A stretch of DNA of 64,000 bases from Blasia pusilla. Taxonomy: Eukaryota; Marchantiophyta; Marchantiopsida; Blasiales. Below, piece after piece: positions 1 through 13,139 of this stretch. Location of the stretch: the NCBI GenBank assembly GCA_050084515.1, contig CM114271.1, positions 13,082,001-13,146,000 on the forward strand. Reading direction: 5' to 3'. The notes below the pieces were generated by a model. The model made no database searches. It had not been told where the DNA came from and saw only the letters and a list, made by a program, of their open reading frames with translations. The position numbers were made by a program, and so were the translations under genes. How positions within the stretch are numbered: position 1 is the stretch's first letter; each line of letters begins with the position of its first letter.

Positions 1-20
1 CTTTTTTCCCAATTATTTAC

Positions 21-175
21 AATTTCTAATTTTTGAGAAAATTAAAATAAATCTTCCCCCTTACTCTTCTTCCCTAAATTCTTTTCTTTCCCTAAATTTT
101 ATTTTATAAATTTCATTTTCTCTTTGTTTTTCTTTCAATTTCTAATTTTTATTAAAATAAATCTCCCCCCTTACA
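21..175 (+). repeat. Two copies of a Helitron 5' noncoding repeat
   Basis: A T-rich block beginning AATTTCTAATTTTT and ending in AAATAAATCT followed by a C-run occurs at about 21-62 and again at about 137-175, just ahead of the Helitron coding unit. A similar unit, reverse-complemented and repeated about five times, lies in the same relative place beside the deleted Helitron copy (26611-26730). It is therefore probably a family-specific subterminal repeat. Confidence 0.55.
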
Positions 176-3100
176 AAAGGCGTGTCCGTCGCAAGGAAAT
201 CTTAGTTCAACAAACACGTCGCAAAGATGAACTCCGACCTGAAACATCTCCAACGTAAGTTTACTACATCGACGTTCATTTAGCCTGTCCAATTTCCTGC
301 CAAATATTGACTTTTCATTTAATTTTGTAAGCTTTTAACATTCATAAGTTGTTGTAGACTTCCAATCCCATTGAATCCTGTCAATATACGTGACTTTCGG
401 AAGGTCCTACGTGGCGAAGCCCAAAAACGAAAGCGTGCTATTCGGGCTGATAGAATGGAAGCTCTCAAAGAAAAAAGGAGGAATTACTATCGAGAGTATA
501 GAAAAAGAAGGAAAGGGCTTAATGGTCGAGTTCAGCCTGAGAGTATTGCACCTATTCCATTAAATAGGTACCTATATCTAACTATTCACTTCATAACTAC
601 TTGATTTACTCCATATTTGATTTGTATTTATTCTTATCAATATTTTGACATATTTTCTCAGGCCTTCAAATGAAGATGGAATAATAGTAGAAGAAAATCA
701 AGAAGTGAGCGAACAATCGACGGATTATATTTATATATCGCCAAGACTCGTGTTAGTTGACAATGCATTTCATGAAGTTATCGAGAATACATCCACGATT
801 GGGCCACCACAAGTTGAGTTACCTACCACTCCTCCTATTCCAATTCAAGATGAAGTTGTCAAAAATTTGTCGACCGCTCTTCCTATTCAAGTTCAAGATG
901 AAGTTGTCGACAATTCGTCGACCACTCTTCCTATTCCTGTTCCAGATGAAGTTTTCAACAATTCGTCGACTTTTGCCCAACTCGGGGATGAATCAAGGTC
1001 AAGAGTAGATGCCATGTCTCCTAATGGAGTTTTGTTATCTCCACAACATGCCACTGTACCAAACACTTCTATAATTTGTGCATCGTCTGCCCTTGATAGA
1101 GTTGTAATATTAAATACAACTCTCAATCTTGCAAGGAGGCCAAATTTTCAAGAAAGTGATATTCGAAAGTTGCGATTACAAAGGAGTTTGAATCATACCA
1201 GCGGTCGTCATACATTAGGTTCTATGACATAGATATGTCCCTCATGCCGTGCTTTGCATTGGAAATTTGAAGTGGTCAAAGGTACTAAGTTTGGTGACTC
1301 ACCATATGGCATGTGTTGTGGCCATGGAAGAATATACTTACCTCTCTTGAGATCATCTCCTCCATTTCTGAAATCCTTGATTTTGGGTGTTGGTCCTAGA
1401 AGCGTTCATTTTCTTACACATGCTCGAGCTTATAATTCGGCACTTCAACTTGCATCTACCGGGGTACATGTAAACGAAAAAATTGGTGGCACTGGACACT
1501 TTAGGGTCCAAGGCGGGATCTATCATTCCATTGGACCTTTACATCCTGATATTGGGGGACATCCTCAATTTGCTCAACTATACATCCATGATACTGCAAA
1601 TGAATTGGAAAATCGTGCTAGAGTTATGTCTACATCTTCTATTCTTAATATGGATATTTTGAAAGGTCTCCAAGACATGTTACATGAATGCAATCCATAT
1701 GTGAAGATCTTTCGTCATATGGCATATGAAGCAAGTGATCTTATTGTGCGGATTATCCTCAAGGCAAGTAAGAGAGGACTCGATGCAAGGCGTTATAACT
1801 TACCAATTGCGTCTGAAGTTGCTGCTATTTTTCCGGGTGATGGAAGTGAACAAGTTGAGCATCATGATATAATTGTACGACTACATGGAGGAGGAGTCAA
1901 ACGTATATCCGACCTCAACGAAGCATATATTCCCTTACACTTTGTTTTGTTATTTATCTATGGTGAAGGAGGTTGGCATCCTGTAATACCCTTTGGGCCA
2001 ATTAAAGGTTGTAGGAAATCCCGACGATTGGGCCACATCATTCATGGAGAGGAGGGACATCTTGAACCTGCAGATGATTGCATGGATGAGGATATAGTTT
2101 ATGGTGATATTGTTGAGGAAAGAAGAACAAAATGTGTTACGGCCTTGCAATTTGCATGTTTTCGACTTCAAACTCGGGTTGGAGGAGAAGATGACAATCG
2201 CTTATTGCGGCTTCGTCGACTTACACAAGAATATATGTTTGACCTCTATGCCTCTGTGGAAATGCAACGATTATCATGGGTGCGCTTAAATTAGAAGGAG
2301 TTGATGGCTGAATTATATCAAGGTGTAAAGGATGCCATGCATCGACAAGATGCGGATAGCCGAAGGCTTGGGAAACGAATTATATTACCTTCTTCTTTTA
2401 CTCGAGGGCCACGTCATATGCATCAATTGTATTAGGATACAATGGAAATTGTACGATATTTTGGGAAGCCTGACTACTTCTTAACCATGACATGCAATCC
2501 AAAGTGGGAGGAGATTACTTCAGCCCTATTACCGGGACAATCAGCTGTAGACCGACCAGATTTGGTTGTGCGGGTTTTTGAGAAGAAAAAGAAGGAGTTG
2601 TTACGACTTATCATCAAGAAGCAGATATTAGGCCGAGTTGTAAGATGCATCCATGTGGTGGAATTCCAAAAAAGAGGATTACCGCATGTGCATGTCCTTA
2701 TTATTTTAGGTCGTGAGGATAAACCGCGTACCACAAGTGATTATGATCGTATCATTTCAGCTGAAATCCCTGATCAATCTACCCATCCAAGGTTGTATTC
2801 TACCGTTGCTAATTGCATGGTTCACAGTCCATGTGGACCATTAAATCCAAATGCTCCGTGTATGGATAAGGAAACAAAAAAATGTACAAAAGGCTATCCT
2901 AAAGCTTTTGCGGCCAACACTACCGAAACAGAAGATGGTTATCCGATATATCGTAGGTAAGGACCCTTTTATTTTTTAGGCATATGTATTCATGATTCCT
3001 TCTAATACATTCATTCATGATTAATTACGATTGTTATTGTATTTTTGTAGATTGGAGAATGGAAGGGCGATAATTAAGAGCGAACATTCATTGGATAATC

Positions 3101-6042
3101 GTTGGGTTGTACCTTACAATCCGATGTTATGCACCCTATTTGATTGTCACATTAATTTGGAGATTAAAAGTAGTGTTTCTGCTGTCAAGTACTTATACAA
3201 ATATGTTTATAAAGGATCTGATGACGGGTCATTTAAGTTGTCAAAGGATATGGATACATCCAATGTAATCGAAGTTATTGACGAGACAACGTCATATCTT
3301 GATGCGAGGTATGATTTTATGGATTGACTTCTCTGATGCATTATATTTTATTTCTCAACTTCATGTAATTATGGGAGAGTCCTTCTCATGTAATTTCTCA
3401 CTCAAATACTTGGAATTCTCATTATTCCAGATATATATCTTCTTCGGAAGCATGTTGGCGTCTCTTTAAGTTTAGTCTACATGCTGAACTTCCAAGTATC
3501 GTACGACTAGCAGTCCATCTTCCAGAACAACAATTAGTCTACTTCAATGATGTTGACGCTCCTGGAGATATTTTGCAACTAAAAAGAGAGACAACATTGA
3601 CCCAATGGTTTGTAACCAATCTATCTGACTCCAGTGCTCGAAAATATCTATACATAGATTTTCCTTCTTATTATCGTTGGAGTAACAAGAGATGGATTCG
3701 TAAGGTACAAAAACAAAATGGTTGTGGCCATCCCATTGGTCGCTTATACCTTACTCATCCAGGTAAATGCTCACAACTTCTTTGTACATAATTCCTTTTA
3801 TATTCCACCTCTAAAGCAGTGTATCTATATGTTGGGATAAACTCATTTAGTTTAATTCCTCATAGGTGAAGGAGAACGTCATTGGTTGAGATTACTTCTC
3901 CATCATGTTCGAGGAGCAACTACGTATGAATGTTTAAGAACTGTTAATGGGATATTATGTCCAACATTCAAGGAGGCTTCTATCCAATTGGGACTTCTTG
4001 AGGATGATAGGGAAGTGTTCTCTTGCTTTGAAGAAGCTTCTACAATTCGTACAGGTTCTTCACTTCGTCGCCTATTTGCAATTATTCTAGCGTACAACAC
4101 ACATGCTCAACTTGCAACACTTTGGAGTCAATTCTTGGTTCCAATGGTAGAAGATCTCTTATATGAACGGCGTCTGGTAAGAATTCATTAATACCCTTGC
4201 ATATTTTTTTTATTCTTAATAGTATCTTCTATTGAGCATTCAACAGTCTAAAAAATTTTGGGTTATCGTCCTATTTTGTAGAAAATTGGAATTCCTAATC
4301 TTCCCGTTGAAGATGCAATGGTTAATACTGCATTGTTGGAAGTCCATTATTATTTACAAGATCAAGGAAAAAGACTGTCAGACTTTCCAGACATGCCCCA
4401 ACCTGACTTCCAACGACTTCAATCAAATTCATATTTGGAGGAACAAGAGCTTTTGTATGATACGGAAGAACTATTTGAGCAAGTGCAATTAGGAGAAGCA
4501 TGTCTAAATGAAGGACATCGTATTATTTGGGATGCTATACATGATGAGCTTGATAAAATATGCTTGGATGCTCCACCTTCTCCAAAAGTATTTTTCATCG
4601 ATGGCCCAGGTGGAACGGGAAAAACATTTTTATATAATCTTCTTCTTGCAAGTGTAAGGAGTGCAAGAGGTATAGCTTTGGCTGTGGCGTCATCTGGAAT
4701 AGCTACTCTATTGTTAGACGGAGGACGTACTACACATTCGCGATTTAAAATCCCCATCAATCTTCATGAGAGCTCTACTTGCAAGTAAGTGTCAATTCTG
4801 ATGATGCAAAAATTTTAATTTCCTCCAATTCTGGTGGCACAAGTTCTAATTTACTCCCCTTTTCTTACTGTAGTTTGTCGGTTAATAGTGATGGAGCGCA
4901 CTTAATCCGTGATGCAATGCTTATTATATGGGATGAAGCTCCTATGGCTCATCGTCACGCATTTGAGGCTGTAAATCGGACTTTACAAGATATTATGGGA
5001 GTTGTTTCTGATGAACACCGAAAATTACCATTTGGTGGAAAACTTATGGTATTTGGTGGTGATTTTCGTCAAGTGTTGCCTGTTGTTCGTCATGGGGATC
5101 GGCCGCAAATCATCCAAGCCACCATAAAGAGGTCATCTCTTTGGTCTAATGTAAAGGTCATGAAGTTGACTACAAACATGCGAGTTCAGAGGTTGGAAGG
5201 TCACTTGCGTAGTGAACAACAAACTTTTGCTGATTGGTTATTAGAAGTGGGAGAGGGTCGTGTATCTTTGCATCCACATTTGGGAGAAAATTTTATACAA
5301 TTACCATCTGAAATTGTTATTAGAAGTAATAAGATATGTGATCTTATTGATTTGATATATCAAAATTTTCCATCCGAATTCAATGACATTGATTTCTTGA
5401 GAGATACGGCAATTTTGACTCTAAGAAATCAAGATGTAGATGACATAAATGCAAGCGTAATGTCGCGGTTTCCAGGAGAGGTAATCCCTTTAACTTTTAT
5501 AAAAGAGTTATTCAATTACAAGTTTGGATATTAATATTACATTTTCTTACAAACTCATTATATTTTTTGTACATGAGCAAATTTACCTCGGCGTCGACTC
5601 TATTCCAAACGAGGGGATGACTCATATATATCCAACTGAATTTTTGAACACATGCTTGCCTTCGGGACTTCCTCCGCACCGATTGTGTTTGAAGATTGGG
5701 GCCCCAATCATGCTGTTACGAAACATGAATGGAGCACATGGACAAGCAAACGAGACAAGATTGGTGATTCGTGGATTTATGCAACATTGCATAGATGCTG
5801 AAATTATCACAGGGAAGAATATTGGAGATCGAATTTTTGTTCCACATATCCCATTGATTGCATCAGATTCATGTTTGCCATTTGATTTGCGTAGGTTTCA
5901 ATTCCCTATTCGACCGGCTTGTGCTATGAATATCAATAAGTCCCAAAGTCAAACTTTGCAAAAGGTGGGCATTTACTTGCCTACTCCAATAATTTTTCAT
6001 GGCCAATTATATGTAGCATTACCTAGAATAGGGAAGCGATGA
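171..6042 (+). pseudogene. Helitron Rep/helicase transposase, near-complete but interrupted by stop codons
   Basis: This is the replication initiator and helicase of a rolling-circle Helitron. A basic N-terminal part (about 171-1230) leads into a Helitron N-terminal domain (about 1236-2290) that opens with a CPSC motif. The HUH nuclease segment follows, with GLPHVHVLI near 2687 and the Tyr motif YLYKYVYKG near 3194. The PIF1-type helicase comes last, with Walker A GPGGTGKT near 4606, IIWDEAP near 4925, GGDFRQVLPVV near 5056 and NINKSQSQT near 5929. Eight introns with good GT-AG ends fit in phase: 255-357, 568-661, 2957-3050, 3309-3430, 3763-3865, 4177-4281, 4785-4873 and 5481-5577. In-frame TAG codons at 1230, 2292 and 2433 break the protein, and no start codon precedes the first exon. 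No 3' hairpin/CTRR end was found before the next gene, and the 5' end may lie outside the window. Identification is firm; inactivity is inferred from the stops. Confidence 0.9.
834..977 (+). repeat. Three in-frame 48-bp repeats within the Helitron N-terminal region
   Basis: Units start at 834, 882 and 930, each beginning CCTATTC. Each encodes a 16-residue acidic and Ser/Thr-rich repeat of the type PI-x-V-x-DEVV-x-NSST. The reading frame is kept through all copies. This is probably a low-constraint linker between the basic N terminus and the Helitron N-terminal domain. Confidence 0.85.
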
Positions 6043-6565
6043 ACATTAAAATAAAGAAAATGATTATACACTAAATATAATATATAAAATTTTTTTGAAA
6101 ATAAATATTTAAAAATCAGATAAGAAATTTTTTATCCTATTTACATCTTTCATGGCAGGATAGTTTCTTGATTTGCAAGAGCACGACACGTACACCAAGA
6201 AAAAAATTTAATGCCAGGTTGCAGACGGTCACTCTGTTGAGTAAAATTCAACAACCGTCACGATTAATGATTCTTTCGTGGAAACTGCGGTCAGGTTGCA
6301 ACAGGTTCCAACGGATCGATCTAGCCGCGCCTCGTGCAAGTAGTCAACTCGTTGTCCATTAAGTATCTGAGCGTCTGCTCCGGCGCGCTGAACCAGATCT
6401 GAGTTTCCGCGGCCATCCGCGCAGAACAGACACTCAAGAAATCGGGTATTCATAGTTGGACTTGGTCAGGCTTGTTGTCTTACACTTGACCTTGTAGTTT
6501 TGTGAGTTGACCACCTCGAGCTTCGAAAATTCGACACTGCGTGTAGCTTCTCTGGGCAGGAAACA
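6043..6565. other. Spacer between Helitron and glycosyltransferase gene; probable promoter and 5' UTR
   Basis: The first ~130 bases are AT-rich continuation of Helitron-like DNA. From about 6180 the base composition becomes balanced, as expected for the upstream region of the gene starting at 6566. No clear TATA box, Helitron hairpin or CTRR end was seen. Confidence 0.4.
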
Positions 6566-9500
6566 ATGTTCGGAAAGCGCAATCTGCGAGCCGTTGCTGC
6601 CATTGGCATCTCTTGCTCGTTTCTGTCACTGGCCATCCTTGTTGTACTTACTAGGCAATTTGCTGGTGAGAACTACGTCAACATACCTTCTCCATTCTCC
6701 ATAATTAGCTGGAGGGAGCAATTCGACAAGCGCATCCAATTTGCTGATGATCGATCCAAAGTGAGCGCCTGCACGTCAGCCTACGTGAACTGTATTTATC
6801 ATGAATAGCAATTCTCTTTCTTAGGATCTTACTTCGATCCGTATTTGGGATGGTCGGACAGGATTACAATTACGTGTACGGAAAAATATGGAATCATGTG
6901 GAGAGAGTTGAGAGGATGCGACCCTATGCGGCTCCAACAAGAAATCATTCTAGTACGATCCTCTCAAAGCTCAAGCTGGAAGACTGCGCGTCGCTTGATG
7001 CAATTAGAATGGAATCTTTGCAAATTAATCTTGATTAATATTGAGTAATCCACCGCTGACGATGAGTGCAGAACCTTGCTGCACCGTCCCTCCGCGCTAG
7101 ACATAAAAGAGTAATGACCCATTAGAGCCGTACCCTTTTAGTAAGGGCGTCGAGCCGAATATTTATGGCGATCCATCTCCATGTAGTGCCAGTTTCTTAC
7201 ACATGAGTGTCTTCCAGCTTCGATTTCCAGGCAAGCAAATGGTTATCTTACGGCGGAGATCTTGGGAGAATTCCATGACATTCGGTCGTCGGTAAGCTCT
7301 CGAAGCTTAACTCCTGTCTTTTATGATGCTGAAGGTGTACGCTCTAGGGCGAAACGCACCTTTTTAGTTTCCATTTCATGTTTGCTCCCCCTTTCGTGGT
7401 CTTAGCGGTGATAGTAAGCTGTACGTAAAAGATAGTGTGATCTTCCACTTCTCTGCTCCATTCTCACTATCTTTTCCTCATGCAGGTTTGTGACCTGGTA
7501 GTCATATGTAAACTTTTGAATACCACGCTTGTCATTCCCCGACTTCGAGAAGTATCTGAGTCCGAAGGCATCAGGTTTGATCCTTGCTTTCAGCGCGAAA
7601 CTTGCATGTGTAGTTCACTTACCTTTTGGCTGTCTTTGTGAGGTCGGAATCGCTTTGAACACAAAATGGACGTCATCCACTATGCCAAAACCGCCATCTC
7701 AAAACTTAAACAAAAGACAAGCATGAAAACTCGGGTATTTTATCCGAGAGAAAGGCGTAAGCTCAATCGACTACTACATCTCTTTTAACAATGCCTCTTG
7801 AAACTTTATGTTCACTCCTGGGAGAATCAATCTTACAAATCTTCTTAACAGATTTCTTTAGATTTCACATGTTTGGACGGGATTTGCTTGCAATAAAATT
7901 TCCAACATGATGAAGGGTCACTTTTTGAAGGAACTTCCAGCTAAATGCTGATCCTTTTAGCAGCTCTAAATACAAGGGTTTCGACTACATCTACGACACG
8001 GAGCACTTCATAGCAGCGCTTGCAAGTGATGTACATATTATCGAGACACTCCCGGGGACGCTGAAGGATTTTGTATCCAGACATCCCCCCAGATTAGCAA
8101 CAGTGGACTATTATCAGACAAAGATCCTTCCAAAGGTCCAAGAGGGCGGCACTGTCGAACTTATTATATCTGAAGGTGGTGCGTTGCAGGTACTTCAAAA
8201 TTTTCACTAAACCCGTGGTTGACTACGCTTCATTTCAATACAACAGTAAGGAAATTGTGTAGTCTGAACTTCTTGAACTTGACACTTCTATTCTCCAGTC
8301 CGACTTTCAGGAAATCCGAAGATCATGTTTCCAGTTGTAATCTTCCAGTCACTGCATGAAGAAGCCGATTTCATTGTCGGATAAACGAGAAAACTAAGTC
8401 GTTGCACATTGCGAAGGCTTTGGATGTTGATGCTGTTTAAAATATGGGATGTTCCACAGAATGTCTTTCCATCCGATATGCTAGAATATCAAAGACTACG
8501 CTGTCGTGTCGCGTTTCATGCACTTCGCTTTCGGCGCGATATTCAAGATCTCGGATTACGGATGGTCAAAAGGTATGATCTGCCTTTGCCGAGACGTGAC
8601 CGGCAACATATCCTTCTCATTTTCTCTGAATCAAGAAGTCAAGTGTTCCTCTGTTTCTTTAGCCAAATTCGCCACAAAGGGAAGATATCTGATTAATGGG
8701 GTTAACCCATAGCAGCTACTGCTACTCAACATCGTGGATTTAATGGTTCATTATGAGGCCTGACTACCTTCACAAGCTGAAGTATGAAACCGGAAGAAAT
8801 TATCTATCACAGATTACATGCCTTCGGACAGCCATACTTGGCTGTGCACTTGGGTCTCGACAGAGATACACTTGCTTACCACGGATGTGCCGACCTATTT
8901 CAGGTGACTTAGCAATTATCTCCGATAAAGTGCAGTACAAGAATTCAGGACGTAATATGAACACCGCGGATGTCCTTCTAAATCATATCTTTGTTATGGC
9001 AATAGATTGCACAATGGATATTTTTATGTAGAGTCCTCACGAGCGATTAAACGAAAAGTTCAAATCTACCAAAGGAATTTTCGACCAAGTAGACCAACAC
9101 AACCTTCACGAAGTGTTTACCTGGAGAACTTGTCGATCAAGATTTCTCAGATCCTAATGGAAAATTTATGTCATGCGCTGATCAGGATGTTCAGACCGAA
9201 AGCATTCAACGCCAACGAGAAGCCATGGTAGAAGAGGGCCGCGGAGTAGGGCTCGCTGTGGAATCCGAGAAGCAACTCCGACAGGGAAATTGCCCAGTCA
9301 TGCCTGCAGCTGTAAGAATCGGATGTTATCCTGAAGAGCATCGCACTAGTAATATTTTGTATTGCCTAGTACTGCTGTGTTTGAACCCTTCTTGCTGTGA
9401 GTTTCTGCAATTGCGGTTGCTACGCTTTGTAGCTTTATACGTTTATCTGTGTGGTTCTCCATTCAATAATCTTTCAGTCTTACACATGTGATCACCGGAG

Positions 9501-10806
9501 TAAGTAGGGAGACTACCCAAGGTATGACGGACTATTCAACAAGAGATGAGGATGCATAGGCGAAATTTTCCAGCAGATGTGGAGGTTTGGCGTTTTTCCC
9601 GCCATGCCGACACTGCCGAGAAATATTTGACAGAAATTAGGATGGTGCACTTACAATCTCATCAGTGGATTATTCAAGCGCTGACGGTGTGTTTAATTAA
9701 CTAGTTGGCACTTGGTAATTGCACTGAGTTTAGGTAGCCGTTCTTCTGGAAGCGCTTGGTTTCGAGAAGGACACTCGCATTTTCATCTCGGGAACTGAAC
9801 TTGTCGGGGGTCAACGTTTACTCCTACCTTTCCGCGCTATGTTCCAAAACATGGAGGATCGGACAACATTGAGCACGGTCCATGAACTTTCTGTTTTGTA
9901 TGGTCTTGAAGATCCCGTCCCTTTTTATCCGCGTCCAGCGATCAAAATAGAGGACGAGAAACGCAGACTACTCGAGTGGGAGAACGCAGGCCCACGGCCA
10001 CGGCCACAGCCGCCTCCACCAGCTCGAGCGAAGCTTGAGTATGAAGTCGAAGGATGGTGGGGATGGATTGGTGAGACAGAGAAGGAGACACCTCCAAGTT
10101 TCATGGCCAAAAGAGAACGTGGTCACAAATTGATTTGGGCCGCTTTAGACTACATCGTCAGTCTAAATGCGGATGCATTTTTCCCTGCTTTTGAGAGGGA
10201 CAAGCATGGTGGTCCTAATCTTGCAAGCCTTATCATGGGCCATCGAACGTATGCGTCGCCGACATTGAAGACATACCGTCCCGACAGGTAGCATTTTCAC
10301 ATCTTGCAATTTCTCCCTGCACGTTTAATTTCATTCTCTAGAAGACCGTGAGAATCAAGCGTTGATCTTCTTAGTGTGTACCGATCAGACTGTCTACTGC
10401 TGCATTGTTAAACTACATTCCGTGATTGTACCTGAAAGTATCCTCAGGTCATGGCAAAACTATATGATGCAGGTGGCAAGATTTATCTGCTTTCAAACTC
10501 ACTGGTTTCCTTCCGCTCTTTGACAGGCGATTACTGGGCAGATTTCTTAACATTCTTCCAGAAGATGAACTCTACCACCCAAACGAGGACTGGAAAACCT
10601 CTGTACCAAGAGATCTCAACGACACCCTTGGAGTGGAAGGACTTGAGACTGCATCCCGCATTATGAAGCCAACTTCCTTCATCTCCCATCCGATACCTGA
10701 GTGTGTGTGCGAAATTCACAAAGACGAGATCGTTACGGAGTTGCAGGGAGTGGTTGCACAGGAAGATGGCAGTAGAAGTTTCCTGGCAGATATTGAGAGT
10801 TCTTGA
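6566..10806 (+). CDS. O-fucosyltransferase-like glycosyltransferase (plant PF10250-type family)
   Basis: This is a predicted type II Golgi glycosyltransferase of the plant O-fucosyltransferase-like family; its acceptor is unknown. Proposed exons are 6566-6760, 6862-6952, 7218-7291, 7486-7574, 7961-8189, 8460-8572, 8813-8903, 9186-9311, 9734-10287 and 10527-10806. All junctions are GT-AG and in phase, giving 613 aa. Residues about 9-28 form a hydrophobic anchor. Family landmarks run in order: NGYLTAEILGEFHDIRSS, LLNTTLVIP, FDYIYDTEHFIAAL, QRLRCRVAFHALRF, YLAVHLGLDRDTLAYHGC, a Pro-rich insert (PRPRPQPPPPAR), ALDYIVSLNADAFFPAF, SLIMGHRTY and a terminal SHPIPECVC. Two motifs are unusual: the usual GGLNQ-like loop reads LGEFHDIR, and the usual HLR reads HLG, so activity may differ. 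The exon 2/3 junction is the least certain. An alternative acceptor at 7231 would need a different exon 2 end; the frame to 7038 also looks coding. Confidence 0.82.
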
Positions 10807-12680
10807 GTTGATGAAACAGATCCCATCACTGCAGCAGCAGCCCGATGACTAGTGAAGGCAATCATCATTCTGGATCTGTGAACGAGTCAGATTAGTCGCA
10901 TGATCTTCACCGAAGGCGTCAGGCGAGATTCGGCTGAGTGAATCGATCGTTTTCACAAAGAACTTGAAATGCCAATTGGCGCGCTCGAACGTGGGGCAGA
11001 GGAGAGGGCAAAGGGACAATGAGCCATTTTCGTCGCAGGGTTCGATCGAGGGCTCGGCTGATTTGAAGCTACGTCTCTTCTCAGATTGGAGGCATGATTA
11101 GAGCCATGGGTGAAATGTTATTTCGGCTGAGTGGCCCAAAAGAGGAAAAAAAACATCTCCTCATGGCGCCAGCGTTATTAAGCGATAAATCAGACCTAAT
11201 GCTTAATGCCTAAGAAGATAAATTGGGAAACACCCCTCCAAGGAGCCCCTACTGATAGGTCATGTCCATTTAAAGTTTAGGCTAGAATTTGGACGTGAAG
11301 GTTGAAATGGGGGCCGAAAAGGAGTACTGGTTTTCCTAGATCCTTTTTTTCCATGATAATCTTTTTAATATTGAATGCATTTTTTGTTAATACTTGTTCC
11401 ATACCTATTCCAATCTTCTCTATCTAAGATTCAATTTGTTATGTCTTGAACTTGAAATTTGCCTCTTTCTTTTTGCCATATCTGTTGGGATTTGCTAGTA
11501 TGTGCCAAAGTGAGGGATCTTGGGCCTCCTCCTTTCTTGAATTTGGTCATAAATTCCTAAACGCAATTTCACATTTTTATTTTTTTTTATGATATAAATT
11601 TCGGTTACAATTGCATTAAGGGGTGTCTCTTTTGTTGCAGTTGGTTAGATGTTATGCCTAAAATTACGACCTCATCCCTTCATATCAATCATCAATGGCT
11701 TTCACTTACTTCTCACATCATTCGTTTTGGTTTTTCAAGTTTCCTTCACTACATTCTCCTTGAGCATCAATTTCATATGTGTTTGGTTTTGTTATGATCA
11801 CCTTGCCGAACTAGTTCTTTTCATAGGGAGTGGATTTTCTAGTTTCTCTTCCTTCTCAATTGGGTTTTTTTGAACCGGTTTAATTTTTGTGAATCCCTCC
11901 CTTACATTTTTCAATTTTATACCTTAGTACTTTGCCCTTGCCTACATTTGTCAACTCTTTAAAGAAATTCTAGATTTATTCTCAAGCTACATACTTTGAT
12001 GCCATGTAGATCGCTTCTTATTCTTTCCCAATTTTAACTTAGTTTTATTCTTCTTGAAGTGATTTCAATGAAAAATTCTCCTTTTTCTGATAGTAACTCT
12101 ATCCTTCTAAATCTTTGTGAATGGATGACATTCCTCTGATTGTGGTTCTTATCTTAGCGCTTTCATTATGTTCTTACTTGTTTTGAATGACATGTCTTTA
12201 TTTGGTTCAATGGACATGGAGTTGGGCAATCCATCTCGTCTCTTTTTTGGTTTTATACGCCCTCCTAGCTTCAACTGTAACCTCTCTGTCGTAGAGTTCA
12301 ACCTCTAATCCTCCGGACGTCCTGGCTTATCCGCAAAGATATCCCAACCTTGAGTGTTGCAAGCAAAAGGCTTAGCTTGAATGTGAAAGACCTAACCAAT
12401 CTTGCAATCCATCACCAAGTCGAGAAAGACATCCAATATTAAACAATTCCAAGTCATTCAAGGTGCATACTCTCCCCATAGGAAGCCTCTTCCCCAAACC
12501 TTCACAGATCTACCTAACTAAGTCACTCACCTAAACCGAGGCAGGGCAATTAATTCCTAAAGGTACATCTTAAACGGTTTCGGTCCTTGGCTCAAACCTC
12601 AGACACTAGAAGAAAACTATGGTTTTTATGCCTCTACTATTAATGACTTAAGCACGAAATAACTAAAAGTATGACATTAT
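10807..12680. other. 3' flank of the glycosyltransferase gene and AT-rich intergenic DNA
   Basis: The first ~400 bases are balanced in composition and probably include the 3' UTR. From about 11200 the DNA is T-rich with only short, unconvincing open frames. Nothing recognisable was seen in it. Confidence 0.4.
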
Positions 12681-13139
12681 GTCATCATAAGGTCCAAAAA
12701 AATTTGCTTAAAATAGCATCCATATCCTCATAAGTTTGGCGAGGGATAAGGAAAGCGAAATGAATCTCTTCAAATACCTCCCTGTGTACAAGAAGTGTCA
12801 AGTGAGCCCTTGTATAATTTTTTTGGTGACCTTTCCTTGAGTTCTCCATTTGCAAATTCAACATCTTCGATAAATACATTAGACCCTCCTCTTTAGACGC
12901 AAAAAGTCTATAAGCGGCATGGAGTAACCAATCCAGCTTTTCCCTTCCTTTCAAGAATCTATTTTTAGGCTTCTCCAAACTTTGGAACATGTTTGGTAAT
13001 TCCCTTGGTAACTGATCCAATAGTCCAATTGGAATCATTGGATCCTTGTTTGTACACTCCGATGTCAAATTGAGCACGTTCCATGCTCGTGATTGAAGAT
13101 CCTTTCCCTTTGAAAACTATAAAATGAAAATCCAATTTA

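Noticed and set aside
7529-7726. 65-codon frame in the glycosyltransferase region
   Set aside because: It is the out-of-phase reading of an exon and its following intron.
12685-13077. 130-codon open frame on the minus strand
   Set aside because: No recognisable domain, no splice or neighbour support, and it lies in retroelement-rich, AT-biased DNA. Possibly a piece of an old element, but I cannot support it as a gene.
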